Source of the DNA: Nitrososphaerota archaeon | GTDB taxonomy: Archaea; Thermoproteota; Nitrososphaeria; Nitrososphaerales; Nitrosopumilaceae | Direction of reading: 5' to 3' | NCBI GenBank assembly: GCA_028866895.1 | Contig: JAGWHF010000005.1 | Span: 1 to 64,000 of the forward strand | DNA length: 64,000 nucleotides | Part shown: in pieces, positions 35,039-44,124 of the stretch | Position numbering within the stretch: the first letter of the stretch is position 1 | How the letters are laid out: each line of letters starts with the position of its first letter | The notes under the pieces: model-generated | What the model saw: only the letters and a program-made list of their open reading frames with translations | What the model was told of the DNA's origin: nothing | The model's database searches: none | Made by a program: the position numbers and the translations under genes

Positions 35039-35209
35039 ATGACAGAGGTTAATAAAAAACAGGTTTCTCTCAACGAAAATGAAATAAAGTCACTGATAGC
35101 GATTCTAAAATTCGCCGAGGAGGCATGCCCTGTAGAAAGCATCGACCAGGATTTTGCGATAAATCCAGAAAAGATAGAGGCGCTAATTGTAAAGTTACAA
35201 GGGGCGTAA
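35039..35209 (+). CDS. 56-residue acidic helical protein
   Basis: Start at ATG 35039 chosen because GGAGG lies 9 nt upstream and the longer frame (from GTG 34901) would translate the structured leader into an unprotein-like sequence. The peptide begins TEVNKKQVSLNENEIKS and continues with two likely helices (LIAILKFAEEACP, EKIEALIVKLQGA). It has no motif known to me. Control seems elaborate for so small a product: a palindrome at the promoter and a leader that can sequester the ribosome site. Confidence 0.65.
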   Translation: MTEVNKKQVSLNENEIKSLIAILKFAEEACPVESIDQDFAINPEKIEALIVKLQGA

Positions 35210-35429
35210 CACAGGCAAGTTTTGATTTAGTGTAATTCTTTTTTGTCTGGCCCAAGCAATTGTTGCGTAATGTAGTTGTGTTTAGAACGTAGGAATCACC
35301 ACGATCAGTTATTTGTTTGACATTCTGTGCAACCATTTGCAATTTTTTCTCGAAAATACAAATCCTCAGGTTATCAGTTTTGATATTATCCCGTATTGTT
35401 AATAAGCAAAAATTAATGATAATTATAAG

Positions 35430-35978
35430 ATGGAAGAAAGAAAACAGACTGAATCAGTGTCACTCCGCCTTGACAGCAAAACTTGGAATAAGATAAAGTT
35501 GTTTGCAAAGAAGCAGAAGGTGAGTCCAAACGCTCTTGTGGGCCAGATACTTGACTGCCACATAGAATGGGAGGTAAATTCAGTAGCTGCAGGGTGGATT
35601 GTAATGCCAAAACCATTTCTTGTCGAATTATTCAAGCTAATCGATAAAGGCAAGATAGAAAAAACAATCTCCGACCTCTCCACACACATGGCAAAAGATA
35701 TGAACCTGTATATGAGAGGCAAACACGACCTAGAATCCTGGTTATCAATACTAAGAGCGAGGGCACAGAGATCTGGATTCAATCTAACCGAGTATGACGA
35801 CGAAAGGGTCCACGAAATAGTCATGCAGCACGACATGGGAGAAAATTGGTCGCGTTATTTCAAGATCTTCTACCAGAACGTGTTTGATGATCTCGGGGTT
35901 GGAACTGAATTCGATTATACGGACAACACGCTAGTAATCAAGATTAACAAAAATTCCGAATTCGCATGGCACAAATAA
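35430..35978 (+). CDS. Protein with N-terminal ribbon-helix-helix-like segment
   Basis: A 182-residue protein. Residues 8-48 fit a ribbon-helix-helix DNA-binding motif: a strand (ESVSLRLDSKTW), then two helices (NKIKLFAKKQKVS and PNALVGQILDCHIEW). The remaining 130 residues are alpha/beta with a Trp/Tyr-rich centre (GENWSRYFKIFYQNVF). The second domain is unknown to me and may bind a ligand. It is likely a regulator or DNA-associated protein. Its last 13 nt overlap a 36-residue frame that may be a coupled small gene. Confidence 0.6.
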   Translation: MEERKQTESVSLRLDSKTWNKIKLFAKKQKVSPNALVGQILDCHIEWEVNSVAAGWIVMPKPFLVELFKLIDKGKIEKTISDLSTHMAKDMNLYMRGKHDLESWLSILRARAQRSGFNLTEYDDERVHEIVMQHDMGENWSRYFKIFYQNVFDDLGVGTEFDYTDNTLVIKINKNSEFAWHK

Positions 35979-36076
35979 AAATTGTGTACAAACCAAATAT
36001 GGTGGAGAGCGACCTGCATGTGGAAACCTTTAACATCCTCATATGTGAAATAGAGGCGGGATGTTGCGTGGATTGA
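35966..36076 (+). CDS. Overlapping small gene candidate, 36 residues
   Basis: An ATG at 35966 within the last codons of the ribbon-helix-helix gene opens a frame in another phase, ending at TGA 36074-36076. The peptide starts MAQIKIVYKPNMVESD and continues with HVETFNILICEIEAGCC, giving a strand-helix-strand-like pattern with a vicinal Cys pair. The ATG overlap suggests translational coupling. No homologue is known to me; a frameshifted tail of the upstream gene is an alternative. Confidence 0.4.
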   Translation: MAQIKIVYKPNMVESDLHVETFNILICEIEAGCCVD

Positions 36077-36107
36077 TATTACCAATATCATAGGACCCGA
36101 ACAAAAA

Positions 36108-36530
36108 ATGGAAAAACAACAAATTAAAAAAATTCTTGTACCGTTGGACGGTTCTAAAAATTCTTTGAGAGGACTAGACAAGGCGCTCTATCTTGCAAAA
36201 GAGCACGAATCCAGCCTTTTCTTCCTCTACGTAAATCACCAAGTACCTAGAAAAGAGGAAAGGAGTAGTAAGGAGAAAGGATTACGGACAGAGATTCCGA
36301 CATTCATGTTAAAAGCCGAGATCATAGCCAAAAGAAACGGCATTCCATCAAGTGGCAGGGTAGTTTTTGGAGACAGCGGGCACGAAATTGTAGCCTATGC
36401 CGACACCCACAACATAGACCTAATAGTTATTGGAGCTAGAGGGTTGAGCACGTTCAAGAAAATATTCGTCGGCAGTGTATCCAGTTACGTAATGCAAAAA
36501 GCAAAGACGGCCGTGATGGTGGTAAAATAA
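36108..36530 (+). CDS. Universal stress protein (UspA family)
   Basis: A single-domain Usp of 140 residues. The N-terminal strand IKKILVPLDGSKNSLRGL has the conserved Asp. A basic loop (PRKEERSSKEKG) is inserted near residue 45, and the ATP-binding signature is GARGLSTFKKIFVGSVS at about 110-126, matching G-x2-G-x9-G-S. Such proteins bind ATP and respond to stress or energy state; the target is unknown. A second Usp lies on the opposite strand 157 bp downstream. Confidence 0.88.
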   Translation: MEKQQIKKILVPLDGSKNSLRGLDKALYLAKEHESSLFFLYVNHQVPRKEERSSKEKGLRTEIPTFMLKAEIIAKRNGIPSSGRVVFGDSGHEIVAYADTHNIDLIVIGARGLSTFKKIFVGSVSSYVMQKAKTAVMVVK

Positions 36531-36686
36531 GACAATAGTGTTGAGAGAACATATGGATTCAACCTAGATCCGCCTCAAAAACTGACAAAACATTGACAAA
36601 CACATTAAATCAGCCTCCGATGGGGATGCCAGTGAAAAACAGCCCCCCACGAAAACGATACCCATTGCACTAATGAGCGCGGCTTT

Positions 36687-37115
36687 TTATTTTATCAACA
36701 ATACAGGAACGCTGGAATCATGCAAGACACCATTTGCGACACTCCCGAAATATTCAGCCGTGGGGGATCCAGCACCTCTAGAACCTATTACAATAACATC
36801 GTATCTTCCGGCCTTGGCTTGATTTGAGATGGCAGCTACAATGTCGTTTGATTTGATTATTTTTTCATCAAATTCCAGCCCGTGCCTTCCCGCATTAATC
36901 CTAGCATCAGACATAATCTTTCTTACCCTTGCCATGATCTTCCCTTCCGATTTTTTTGACATTCCTATAACTCTTGGAAATCCCGGTAAGACGTGTATCC
37001 CAGTTATTGTGGCCTCCGACTGCCTAGCCAGAGAGATTGCCTCATTGAGCCCACGCCGAGAAGGAACAGAACCGTCCAAAGCAACCAAGATTCGCTTGAA
37101 CCTGTTTTGAAGCAT
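36687..37115 (-). CDS. Universal stress protein (UspA family)
   Basis: A second Usp of 142 residues from ATG 37115, where the sequence begins LQNRFKRILVALDGSVPSRRG, the usual strand-1 position. The longer frame to 37199 adds residues without family character. The ATP-binding signature GSRGAGSPTAEYFGSVANG is near the C-terminus, and SVPVLLIK ends the protein. It converges with the other Usp gene over a 156-bp gap. The two differ clearly in sequence, so they are not a recent duplication. Confidence 0.88.
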   Translation of the reverse strand: MLQNRFKRILVALDGSVPSRRGLNEAISLARQSEATITGIHVLPGFPRVIGMSKKSEGKIMARVRKIMSDARINAGRHGLEFDEKIIKSNDIVAAISNQAKAGRYDVIVIGSRGAGSPTAEYFGSVANGVLHDSSVPVLLIK

Positions 37116-37283
37116 AGCGTAGATATGATCTTTCAATATTAAACAGGTGATATGATTATCAGAGATGGTATTCCACCATGTCGTTGCAATCAATTGCAAC
37201 CAGACTCCAGATCAGATCCATATGGAATAAACGGGGTTTTCCAAAATCAATAATAACAGCAGAAATGTTCTGTTAACCGTAAA

Positions 37284-38054
37284 ATGGAACAACCAAAGGA
37301 AGAGCACCATAATAACAAAGGAACGCCCTTGCCCGAGACGACTAAATCAATAACTTTGAGGATTTCCAGATTCAATCCCATGTCTGATGCAAAGTCCACC
37401 TTCAACGAATACAAGATACCAGTACAAAAATGGACAACCGTTCTGGAAGCAATATTGTACGTCAAACAAAATCTGGATCACTCGGTTGCGGTAAGGTATT
37501 CTTGCAGACAGGCCTCATGCGGGTCGTGCGGAATGAGGATAAACGGATATCCACGCCTTGCGTGCTATACAAAAATTTCAGAGATAACAACCGACGTGAT
37601 TACGGTCGAACCCATGTTCAATTTTCCCGTAATAAGGGATTTGGCCACAGATTTCAGTCAGATGTTCTCAACCCACAAGAGTATGAAACCATACATCATA
37701 AATGAAGAGTCTGAAATAAGCCCTGGCCAAAAGGAATTTTTGCAGAAACCCGAAGATGTGGAAAAATATCTACAGTTCTCTTACTGCATAAAATGCGGTT
37801 TATGCAATTCAGGTTGTCCCACAATGGCAACGGACAAGTCCTTCATAGGTCCTCAGGGTTTGGGGCAGGCATATCGTTATGTTGCAGACAGTCGCGACAA
37901 GGGAAGCAAGGAGAGATTAAAGACCGTCGACAAATCACATGGCATATGGAGATGCCATTTTGCAGGTACGTGTAGTCACGTATGCCCGAAGGGTGTGGAT
38001 CCCGCCATGGCAATTCAGCTGCTAAGGGGTTACTTGCTAGGTTTTGGGAAATAA
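37284..38054 (+). CDS. sdhB: Succinate dehydrogenase/fumarate reductase iron-sulfur subunit
   Basis: The 256-residue electron-transfer subunit. The plant-type [2Fe-2S] site is SCRQASCGSCGMRINGYPRLAC near residues 72-93 (four Cys). CIKCGLCNSGCP near 170 and CHFAGTCSHVCPKG near 225 provide the [4Fe-4S] and third cluster. It would pass electrons from SdhA flavin to membrane quinone. No sdhA, sdhC or sdhD is nearby: the downstream gene is a convergent ThDP enzyme and upstream is a stress protein. It is therefore a lone copy, either because the complex is dispersed or because this is a paralogue. Confidence 0.88.
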   Translation: MEQPKEEHHNNKGTPLPETTKSITLRISRFNPMSDAKSTFNEYKIPVQKWTTVLEAILYVKQNLDHSVAVRYSCRQASCGSCGMRINGYPRLACYTKISEITTDVITVEPMFNFPVIRDLATDFSQMFSTHKSMKPYIINEESEISPGQKEFLQKPEDVEKYLQFSYCIKCGLCNSGCPTMATDKSFIGPQGLGQAYRYVADSRDKGSKERLKTVDKSHGIWRCHFAGTCSHVCPKGVDPAMAIQLLRGYLLGFGK

Positions 38055-38120
38055 TGGTACGCAGAGATAACAGTAGGAATGGGGCGCTTGTCTCCTGTAT
38101 GCTGCCTAGTCTTGTGATGA

Positions 38121-39905
38121 TTAGTTTTTGGGCTTTGGCCTGCCAAATTTTTCATGTACCTGATCCCTAAAAATTGTCAATCCTATCCTCTTTGCATATG
38201 GTTGACCCTTCGCAAATGACTCTGCCATCTTTTTTACGAGTTTAATATCCACCTTCGGAGGCATTGGCGGTTCAAAAGGATCAACGCATGCCTCTATAAT
38301 GGTGGGCTTTGTCTGCGACATAGCCTCATGAATTATGCCCTTTATCTCCCCAGGTTCCCTGATTGAGTACCCCTTCCCACCGCATGCCTTGGCAAATCCC
38401 ACAAAATCTATTGGTGAAAAATCAATCCCATATTCGGGGTTCCCGAGGAAGGCCATCTGTTCCCACCTTATCATACCCAGTATGTCATTTTTTATTATTA
38501 TCACCTTTATTGGCAGGTCGTATTTGACCGCCGTCGCAAATTCTGCCATGAGCATGGAAAAACCGCCGTCACCAACAAAGGCCACGGATTGTCTTTCGGG
38601 AAAAGCAATTTGCGCTGCTATTGCATATGGTAATCCGCAAGCCATGGAAGCTAGGGTTCCTGAGAGAGAAAATTTCATCCCTTTTCTCAAATTAATGTGA
38701 CGCGCGGCCCATATGGTATTAGTTCCGCTGTCAACAGAAATTATTGCGTCATCCTTCAATTCGTCAGAAACTGCCGCTGCAATCAGTTGAGGTTTTATTG
38801 GCTTTATGGTAGGATCCGACGAATTGATCAGTTTCGTCCATTTCTTCATTTCGTCCTGTTTTGACTTTAGAAATTTTTCATCTTTTTGTCGCAAGAGAGG
38901 CAGTAACTTTGCAAGAGTAAGTTTCGCATCCCCCACAAGACCTACCTCCACGGGATAACGCAGTCCTATCCGGTCTGGAAAGATGTCAATCTGCACTCCC
39001 CTCGCCTTGCCAGGTTTTGGCAGGTATTCGATATAAGGGAATGATGTACCTACCATCAACAAAGTATCTGCCTCTTCCATTGCATTGCTTGCAGGTTCCG
39101 TCCCAAGCAAACCAAGCCCTCCCATGCTGCACGGGTCATCGTCCCCAATTACCGCCTTTCCAAGCAGTGCTTTTACAACAGGCGCCGAAAGCCGCCTTGC
39201 AATTGCAATGACCTCGTCGCTTGCATCAAGCGCCCCCTGGCCCACCAACAGCACCGTCTTTTTCCCAGAGTTGAGAATCTGTGCTGCTTTCTCCAAAAGG
39301 ACGGTGTCAGGTACCCTGTTTAATGTAGTGGGAGAAAGGAGGTGCGCCGTATGACCCCCTACATTGTGCCGCGTATATTCGCCCCTGAGCTTCTTTTCCT
39401 GCACATCAATAGGTATTGTGATGTGACTCACCCCCCTTAGCGAGAGCGCACTTCTGCAAGCAATGTCCATCACAGATTCTGCATGTTCAGGGCTGTTTAC
39501 CATGTTATTGTACACGGCCACATCGGAGAAGAGTTGCACCAGGTTCACATCCTGCTGGTATTTTGAGCCCATCACGTCAGAATATGTATTTCCCGTTATG
39601 GCAATAACGGGGGCACCATCAGCTTTTGCGTCGTAAAGTCCTGTAATGAGGTGCGTGGCCCCTGGCCCAGAGGTTGCAACGCATGCTCCCAGTTTTCCAG
39701 TATACTTGGCATAGGCACACGCCATAAACGCAGCCGATTCTTCGTGCCTTACCAGAATGAACCTGATTTCTTCTTTTTTTCTCCTTAACGCCTCGATCAC
39801 CCCATTTATACCATCCCCGGGTATTCCAAAGATGACCTCAACTCCCCATCCCTTCAATGAGGCGACCACGATATCTGCAGTCCTCAGTCCCTCATTTTCC
39901 GTCAT
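38121..39905 (-). CDS. ThDP-dependent enzyme, pyruvate oxidase/acetolactate synthase-like
   Basis: A 594-residue enzyme with the three-domain layout of the pyruvate oxidase/acetolactate synthase family. The catalytic Glu is in LVRHEESAAFMACAYAK, and GPGATHLITGLYDAKADG marks the Pyr domain. The middle domain should bind FAD, and the ThDP motif runs from GDGGFSML to IIKND. Close relatives decarboxylate pyruvate to acetate with quinone or oxygen as acceptor. No small regulatory subunit gene is adjacent, which argues against a canonical acetolactate synthase, although ilvC occurs elsewhere in the window. The gene appears monocistronic, convergent with sdhB. Confidence 0.85.
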   Translation of the reverse strand: MTENEGLRTADIVVASLKGWGVEVIFGIPGDGINGVIEALRRKKEEIRFILVRHEESAAFMACAYAKYTGKLGACVATSGPGATHLITGLYDAKADGAPVIAITGNTYSDVMGSKYQQDVNLVQLFSDVAVYNNMVNSPEHAESVMDIACRSALSLRGVSHITIPIDVQEKKLRGEYTRHNVGGHTAHLLSPTTLNRVPDTVLLEKAAQILNSGKKTVLLVGQGALDASDEVIAIARRLSAPVVKALLGKAVIGDDDPCSMGGLGLLGTEPASNAMEEADTLLMVGTSFPYIEYLPKPGKARGVQIDIFPDRIGLRYPVEVGLVGDAKLTLAKLLPLLRQKDEKFLKSKQDEMKKWTKLINSSDPTIKPIKPQLIAAAVSDELKDDAIISVDSGTNTIWAARHINLRKGMKFSLSGTLASMACGLPYAIAAQIAFPERQSVAFVGDGGFSMLMAEFATAVKYDLPIKVIIIKNDILGMIRWEQMAFLGNPEYGIDFSPIDFVGFAKACGGKGYSIREPGEIKGIIHEAMSQTKPTIIEACVDPFEPPMPPKVDIKLVKKMAESFAKGQPYAKRIGLTIFRDQVHEKFGRPKPKN

Positions 39906-40050
39906 GACACTATATTTTCATACTTTGATAAGAATATTCGCGTGATTACCACAATCCCATATTTTTCAAATATTCCACGTTATCCGGTCCAAAGGCAACC
40001 ACCGCAATGGAATAACAAAATATACCCATATTCGACTTATTACCTACAGA

Positions 40051-40449
40051 ATGACATCGGAGGAACATCAAAGGTTACTCAACCTGCTTGCAAACACGCT
40101 AGAATCGCAGGGAGTCAAGATAACCCACATGGACATTGCAGGTATGCCACAGTTTTTCGATGAAAAATACAGAAACTTGCCGATGCCAAGTGAGAGAGAT
40201 GGGCACATTCCCGACTTGGAGGGTATGAAGGGCGCGCTCAGGTATTTTGGCGAGGCTAAGGTAAAGATAAAGGGGGATCCAGACGTAGATGCACAAATCA
40301 GGGCATTTACAAACAGGGAGATGAATGGAAAAGACATCCCGCTCCACATAGTAATACCAAAGAAACTCAAGAAAGAGCTGGAGGGACGGCTATACAAACT
40401 TGGGCTGTACGACAAGTACAAAAAAGGCATAATCAAGGTGTGGTCATAA
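40051..40449 (+). CDS. Small protein with PD-(D/E)XK nuclease-like motif
   Basis: A 132-residue protein. In the middle, DGHIPDLEG is followed about 13 residues later by FGEAKVKI, giving the P-D...E-x-K spacing of PD-(D/E)XK nucleases. A helix with Gln/Arg residues (DAQIRAFTNREM) follows, then a strand (LHIVIPKKL) as in the core fold. An N-terminal helix (SEEHQRLLNLLANTLESQG) completes it. The motif is short, so nuclease activity is a hypothesis. The TATA-like region before the ATG suggests an independent, possibly leaderless transcript just upstream of ileS. Confidence 0.5.
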   Translation: MTSEEHQRLLNLLANTLESQGVKITHMDIAGMPQFFDEKYRNLPMPSERDGHIPDLEGMKGALRYFGEAKVKIKGDPDVDAQIRAFTNREMNGKDIPLHIVIPKKLKKELEGRLYKLGLYDKYKKGIIKVWS

Positions 40450-40496
40450 GTTAGATCCAGCATCCAATGACAAACATGGAATCGGCATAATCTACC

Positions 40497-40505
40497 TTTA
40501 TAAAA
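40497..40505 (+). promoter_or_regulatory. TATA box of ileS
   Basis: TTTATAAAA lies about 30 bp before the ileS ATG at 40531, consistent with a leaderless or very short leader. Confidence 0.5.
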
Positions 40506-40530
40506 TCACCAAGATACCTATCATCTGCTA

Positions 40531-43500
40531 ATGCCAATCTCAAGCGAGTTTGATCCAAAGAAAATAGAGGGCGATGTGAGGATGGAGGTTTCAAAGGTGG
40601 ATCTTGAGAAGATTATTTTTGATTCCCCCGCCAAGAAGAAAACAATTGCCTTTGTGGAAGGTCCGCCCACCATGAATGGTACGCCGCATGTAGGCCATCT
40701 GCGTGGAAGAATAATGAAGGACCTATGGTATAGGTTCATGACGCTTTCGGGTTATCGAGTAATCTTCAATGCTGGTTGGGACACGCAGGGCCTCCCCGTA
40801 GAGCTTCAAGCTGAAAAGGAACTTGGAATTACTGGCAGCAAATCCCAGGTTATCGAGTCAGCCGGCATTGAAAAGATTGTTTCCGAATGCAAGAAAATCG
40901 TCCACAGGTTTAATGAAAAATGGGTTGAATCCGACAGCTTGCTTGGAATGGCCTTTAACCAAAAAGAAGCTTACTGGACTTACAAGGATGAATATATTGA
41001 AAGAGAATGGAAATATCTTAAGAAGGCACAAGAAGGTGGGATTCTCTCCGAGGCATACAAGGTGGTGGCATACTGTCCGAGTTGCCAGACCTCGCTGAGC
41101 CACGCCGAGGTGAACCAAGGATATGAGACTGTACAAGATCCATCACTTTTCTACAAGGTCAGGTTACAAGACGAAAACGCCTACCTGATTGTTTGGACTA
41201 CAATGCCTTTCACTCTTGTTACTGATACCTTAGTGGGAGTAAATCCGGAAGAAAGTTATGTTTACCTAAAGGTTGAAAAGGAAACATGGATCGTTGGAAA
41301 AACTCGGCTCGATGAATTTGCAAAGGAGGTACGGCTCGAAGGGTTTACGATCATCAAGGAGGTAGCGGGTTCGACGCTCGAGGGTAAGAAATACATCCAC
41401 CCACTCTTAGAGGACATACCTGGTCTCAAAGAGCAATCCCGCCATCCAAGTTTCCACATCGTGGTATCAGAGGACTTTGTTGACATAAAGACTGGCAGTG
41501 GATTGGTTCACCTCTCCCCAGCAAACGGTGAAGAAGATTTCGAGATAGCTACAAGGAGAAAGATACCGATATTCAACCCCATAAATGATGAGGCGGTATT
41601 TACCAAAGAGGCGGGAATTTTTTCAGGACTTTTCGTCAGGGATGCGGATGACAAGATAGTAACCATCCTAAGGGAAAAAAATGCCCTTGTAAGAATAGGC
41701 AGGATTAAGCACCAGTATCCATTATGCTGGAGGTCGCATCACAAGTTGCTATGGCTTGCAAGAAGAGGCTTCTTCTACTTCCTCGACAGGCTGGGAGACA
41801 AGGCGGTAAAGGCGGCTGAAAATGCCGAGTATTTTTTCGAGCCGCCCAGAAACCGGTTCTTGGAAATAATCAGAGATAAGCACCCATGGTGTATCTCGAG
41901 AGAACGCATTTGGGGCTGCCCCCTTCCCCTATGGAGATGTAAAAATTGTTCCAATCAAAAATGGTTCTTTTCAAGGGAGGAAATCGTAAAGTCAGCGTCA
42001 GGACTCCCCGACGGCCCAGACTTTGAATTACATAGGCCTTGGATTGACAGGGTTGCCATAACTTGCGATCGATGCAAATCCACAATGGAAAGAGAACAGT
42101 TTGTTTTGGACACCTGGCATAACAGTGGAGCTGCACCATATGCGTCTCTCTCCGACGAAGAATTCAAGGAATTCATCCCAGCCGTATTCCTTACGGAAGG
42201 AATCGACCAAACGCGAGGGTGGGCATATACCCTCCTCATAGAGAATGTTATCTTCAATAATTCCCCCACAGCCCCCTTCAAATCATTTCTTTTTCAGGGA
42301 CACGTCCTAGATAAAAATGGCAATAAAATGAGCAAAAGTTTGGGCAATGTAATTGATGCAATAGAACTGCTCAAGGAATACCCAGTAGATTTAATCAGAC
42401 TTTATTTCATGTGGAAATCCAGTCCAATAGAACCTCTAAACTTCAGTACGGAAGAGCTTGTTTCAAGACCCTACCAAATCCTAAGCACGTTATACCATCT
42501 ACACCTTTATCTGAAACAAAACAGCGAATTTGACAAATACGATAGCAAATTCTCGGTAGAATGGGCAAAAAGAAAAAATCTTCTCAAGGAACCTGAGATA
42601 TGGATATTGGCAAAACTCCAAAAGGTTATCACAAACGTTAGGGAGTCCCTAGAAAGGTGCAGATTTCACGATTCGGCAAGGGCAATAGACGATTTTGTAA
42701 TCAACTCAGTAAGCCAGGAGTACATACCCATCACAAGGGAAGAGTTGTGGACTGAGGACGAAAATGCAAGAGAGCGAAGGTTTGCCATCTACGCCACGCT
42801 CGGGGAAATCCTAAGAACTCTGGATATTTTGCTTCATCCGTTCTGCCCGTTTACTACTCAGTATCTGTATGGGGCGATGTTCCGAGAAAAAGAGAACATA
42901 CTTCTTGAGAATTACCCAGATCCTCAAGAATTCCTGAGCAATGACCAGATAGAGGAAGCATTCGACCTGATGAAGGAGACAGTATCTGTATCCGCAGCAG
43001 CAAGAATGAAGGGAAAATTGAAAAGACGATGGCCGCTAACAGAGGCAATCATATGTGTAGAATCATTGCAAAAGCAGAAACTCGATTCTCTTTCTGATCT
43101 TTTACTTTTGCAGCTTAACGTAGAAAGTTACAAGATAGTAGAAATTCCAAAATCCGAAGGTCTTGAATTCCTCTCACACCTCATGAAAGCAGGAATCCCA
43201 GTAGAGCCTAGGATAAATTTGGACAGAAAAAAGATCGGCCCCAAGGCAAAACAGGACATGGAGAAGCTAATATCCAAATTCTCGGCCACATCTCCTGAAA
43301 CAATCGTCCACGGCCTGCTTGAAAATGGGAGGTATTCCTTCGAGTTTGACGGCCGTTCCATAGACATCCTCAAGGAAGAGGTCAATGTTGATTTTGTCGA
43401 AAAGGGAGGATTTGCCATGGCAAGACGAGATTCACTTGTAGTACTCATCAGCACGTCTAGGAATCGTGAAATGATGGCACGCGGTCTTGTCAGGGATATA

Positions 43501-43728
43501 GCAAGGAGGCTGCAAGTACTAAGAAAAGAGAGAGGCTACAATCCAACGCAAGTGCTCGAATGCGCCTTTATCCTGGGCCTTGATGATGACTCCCTTTCCA
43601 TGGTAGGCGAGAGGCAGAAGGATCTCTCGTTCCTTGTCAGGGTCAAAAAGATCCAGTTTTCGAACGGGGCCACGGCCTACAAGGAGGAGGATCTTGATGG
43701 TCAAAAGATACGCATCTCAATAGAATAG
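40531..43728 (+). CDS. ileS: Isoleucyl-tRNA synthetase
   Basis: Charges tRNA-Ile. The 1065 residues carry the class I HIGH motif as PHVGHLRGR near residue 53, a CP1 editing domain (IVWTTMPFTLVTDT near 222), and the KMSKS motif in NGNKMSKSLGNVIDA near 597. Further parts are the WDTQGLPVE segment, EGIDQTRGWAYTLL, zinc-type Cys pairs (CPSC, CKNC, CDRC) and an anticodon-binding C-terminal region. The length fits the archaeal/eukaryotic-type enzyme. It is transcribed alone from its own TATA box. Confidence 0.96.
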   Translation: MPISSEFDPKKIEGDVRMEVSKVDLEKIIFDSPAKKKTIAFVEGPPTMNGTPHVGHLRGRIMKDLWYRFMTLSGYRVIFNAGWDTQGLPVELQAEKELGITGSKSQVIESAGIEKIVSECKKIVHRFNEKWVESDSLLGMAFNQKEAYWTYKDEYIEREWKYLKKAQEGGILSEAYKVVAYCPSCQTSLSHAEVNQGYETVQDPSLFYKVRLQDENAYLIVWTTMPFTLVTDTLVGVNPEESYVYLKVEKETWIVGKTRLDEFAKEVRLEGFTIIKEVAGSTLEGKKYIHPLLEDIPGLKEQSRHPSFHIVVSEDFVDIKTGSGLVHLSPANGEEDFEIATRRKIPIFNPINDEAVFTKEAGIFSGLFVRDADDKIVTILREKNALVRIGRIKHQYPLCWRSHHKLLWLARRGFFYFLDRLGDKAVKAAENAEYFFEPPRNRFLEIIRDKHPWCISRERIWGCPLPLWRCKNCSNQKWFFSREEIVKSASGLPDGPDFELHRPWIDRVAITCDRCKSTMEREQFVLDTWHNSGAAPYASLSDEEFKEFIPAVFLTEGIDQTRGWAYTLLIENVIFNNSPTAPFKSFLFQGHVLDKNGNKMSKSLGNVIDAIELLKEYPVDLIRLYFMWKSSPIEPLNFSTEELVSRPYQILSTLYHLHLYLKQNSEFDKYDSKFSVEWAKRKNLLKEPEIWILAKLQKVITNVRESLERCRFHDSARAIDDFVINSVSQEYIPITREELWTEDENARERRFAIYATLGEILRTLDILLHPFCPFTTQYLYGAMFREKENILLENYPDPQEFLSNDQIEEAFDLMKETVSVSAAARMKGKLKRRWPLTEAIICVESLQKQKLDSLSDLLLLQLNVESYKIVEIPKSEGLEFLSHLMKAGIPVEPRINLDRKKIGPKAKQDMEKLISKFSATSPETIVHGLLENGRYSFEFDGRSIDILKEEVNVDFVEKGGFAMARRDSLVVLISTSRNREMMARGLVRDIARRLQVLRKERGYNPTQVLECAFILGLDDDSLSMVGERQKDLSFLVRVKKIQFSNGATAYKEEDLDGQKIRISIE

Positions 43729-43772
43729 CCATGAATCCATCCGGTTAAATAACAAATGATCGTATAATCTTC

Positions 43773-44102
43773 ATGCCAAAACAAATCACGCTTGATGGAT
43801 GGTTGTTATCCCATTTTCAGGTTTTGTTAAAGCGCGGATCCGCCCACGTTGCCAGGACCAAGATTCCCATCGTGCTTTATAGGACAACCATGGAAGAGGA
43901 GGGGGATTCCTACCAGGAGGCGGTATGTACCCTAACCGAGGGGCACATTATAGTTCAGCTGGTGACATCAGGTGGAAATATCCCGCCAAGTTTCCAACAA
44001 CAGATGGTTTTCACCTTAGACGAATTTCCAAGCTGGCTTGTAAAAAAGAGCAGGGATCTCTTGCTTTCATGCGTGGATTTGTTGGAGGTTCAGTTCAGTT
44101 AA
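43773..44102 (+). CDS. Small hypothetical protein
   Basis: A 109-residue alpha/beta protein beginning PKQITLDGWLLSHFQVLLK. It has no cysteine-metal motif or membrane segment, and mid-sequence strands (IVQLVTSGGNIPPSF) suggest a compact globular fold. A TATA-like GTTAAATAA lies near 43743-43751, 26 bp before the ATG, supporting a leaderless start. I do not recognise the family. A stable hairpin follows its stop by 22 nt. Confidence 0.55.
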   Translation: MPKQITLDGWLLSHFQVLLKRGSAHVARTKIPIVLYRTTMEEEGDSYQEAVCTLTEGHIIVQLVTSGGNIPPSFQQQMVFTLDEFPSWLVKKSRDLLLSCVDLLEVQFS

Positions 44103-44124
44103 CAAAAAGAGGTTCAAAGCAGTA

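Noticed and set aside
34901-35209. A 102-residue version of the 56-residue gene starting at GTG 34901
   Set aside because: It would translate the hairpin leader, starts before the predicted transcript start, and ignores the well-spaced GGAGG/ATG at 35039.
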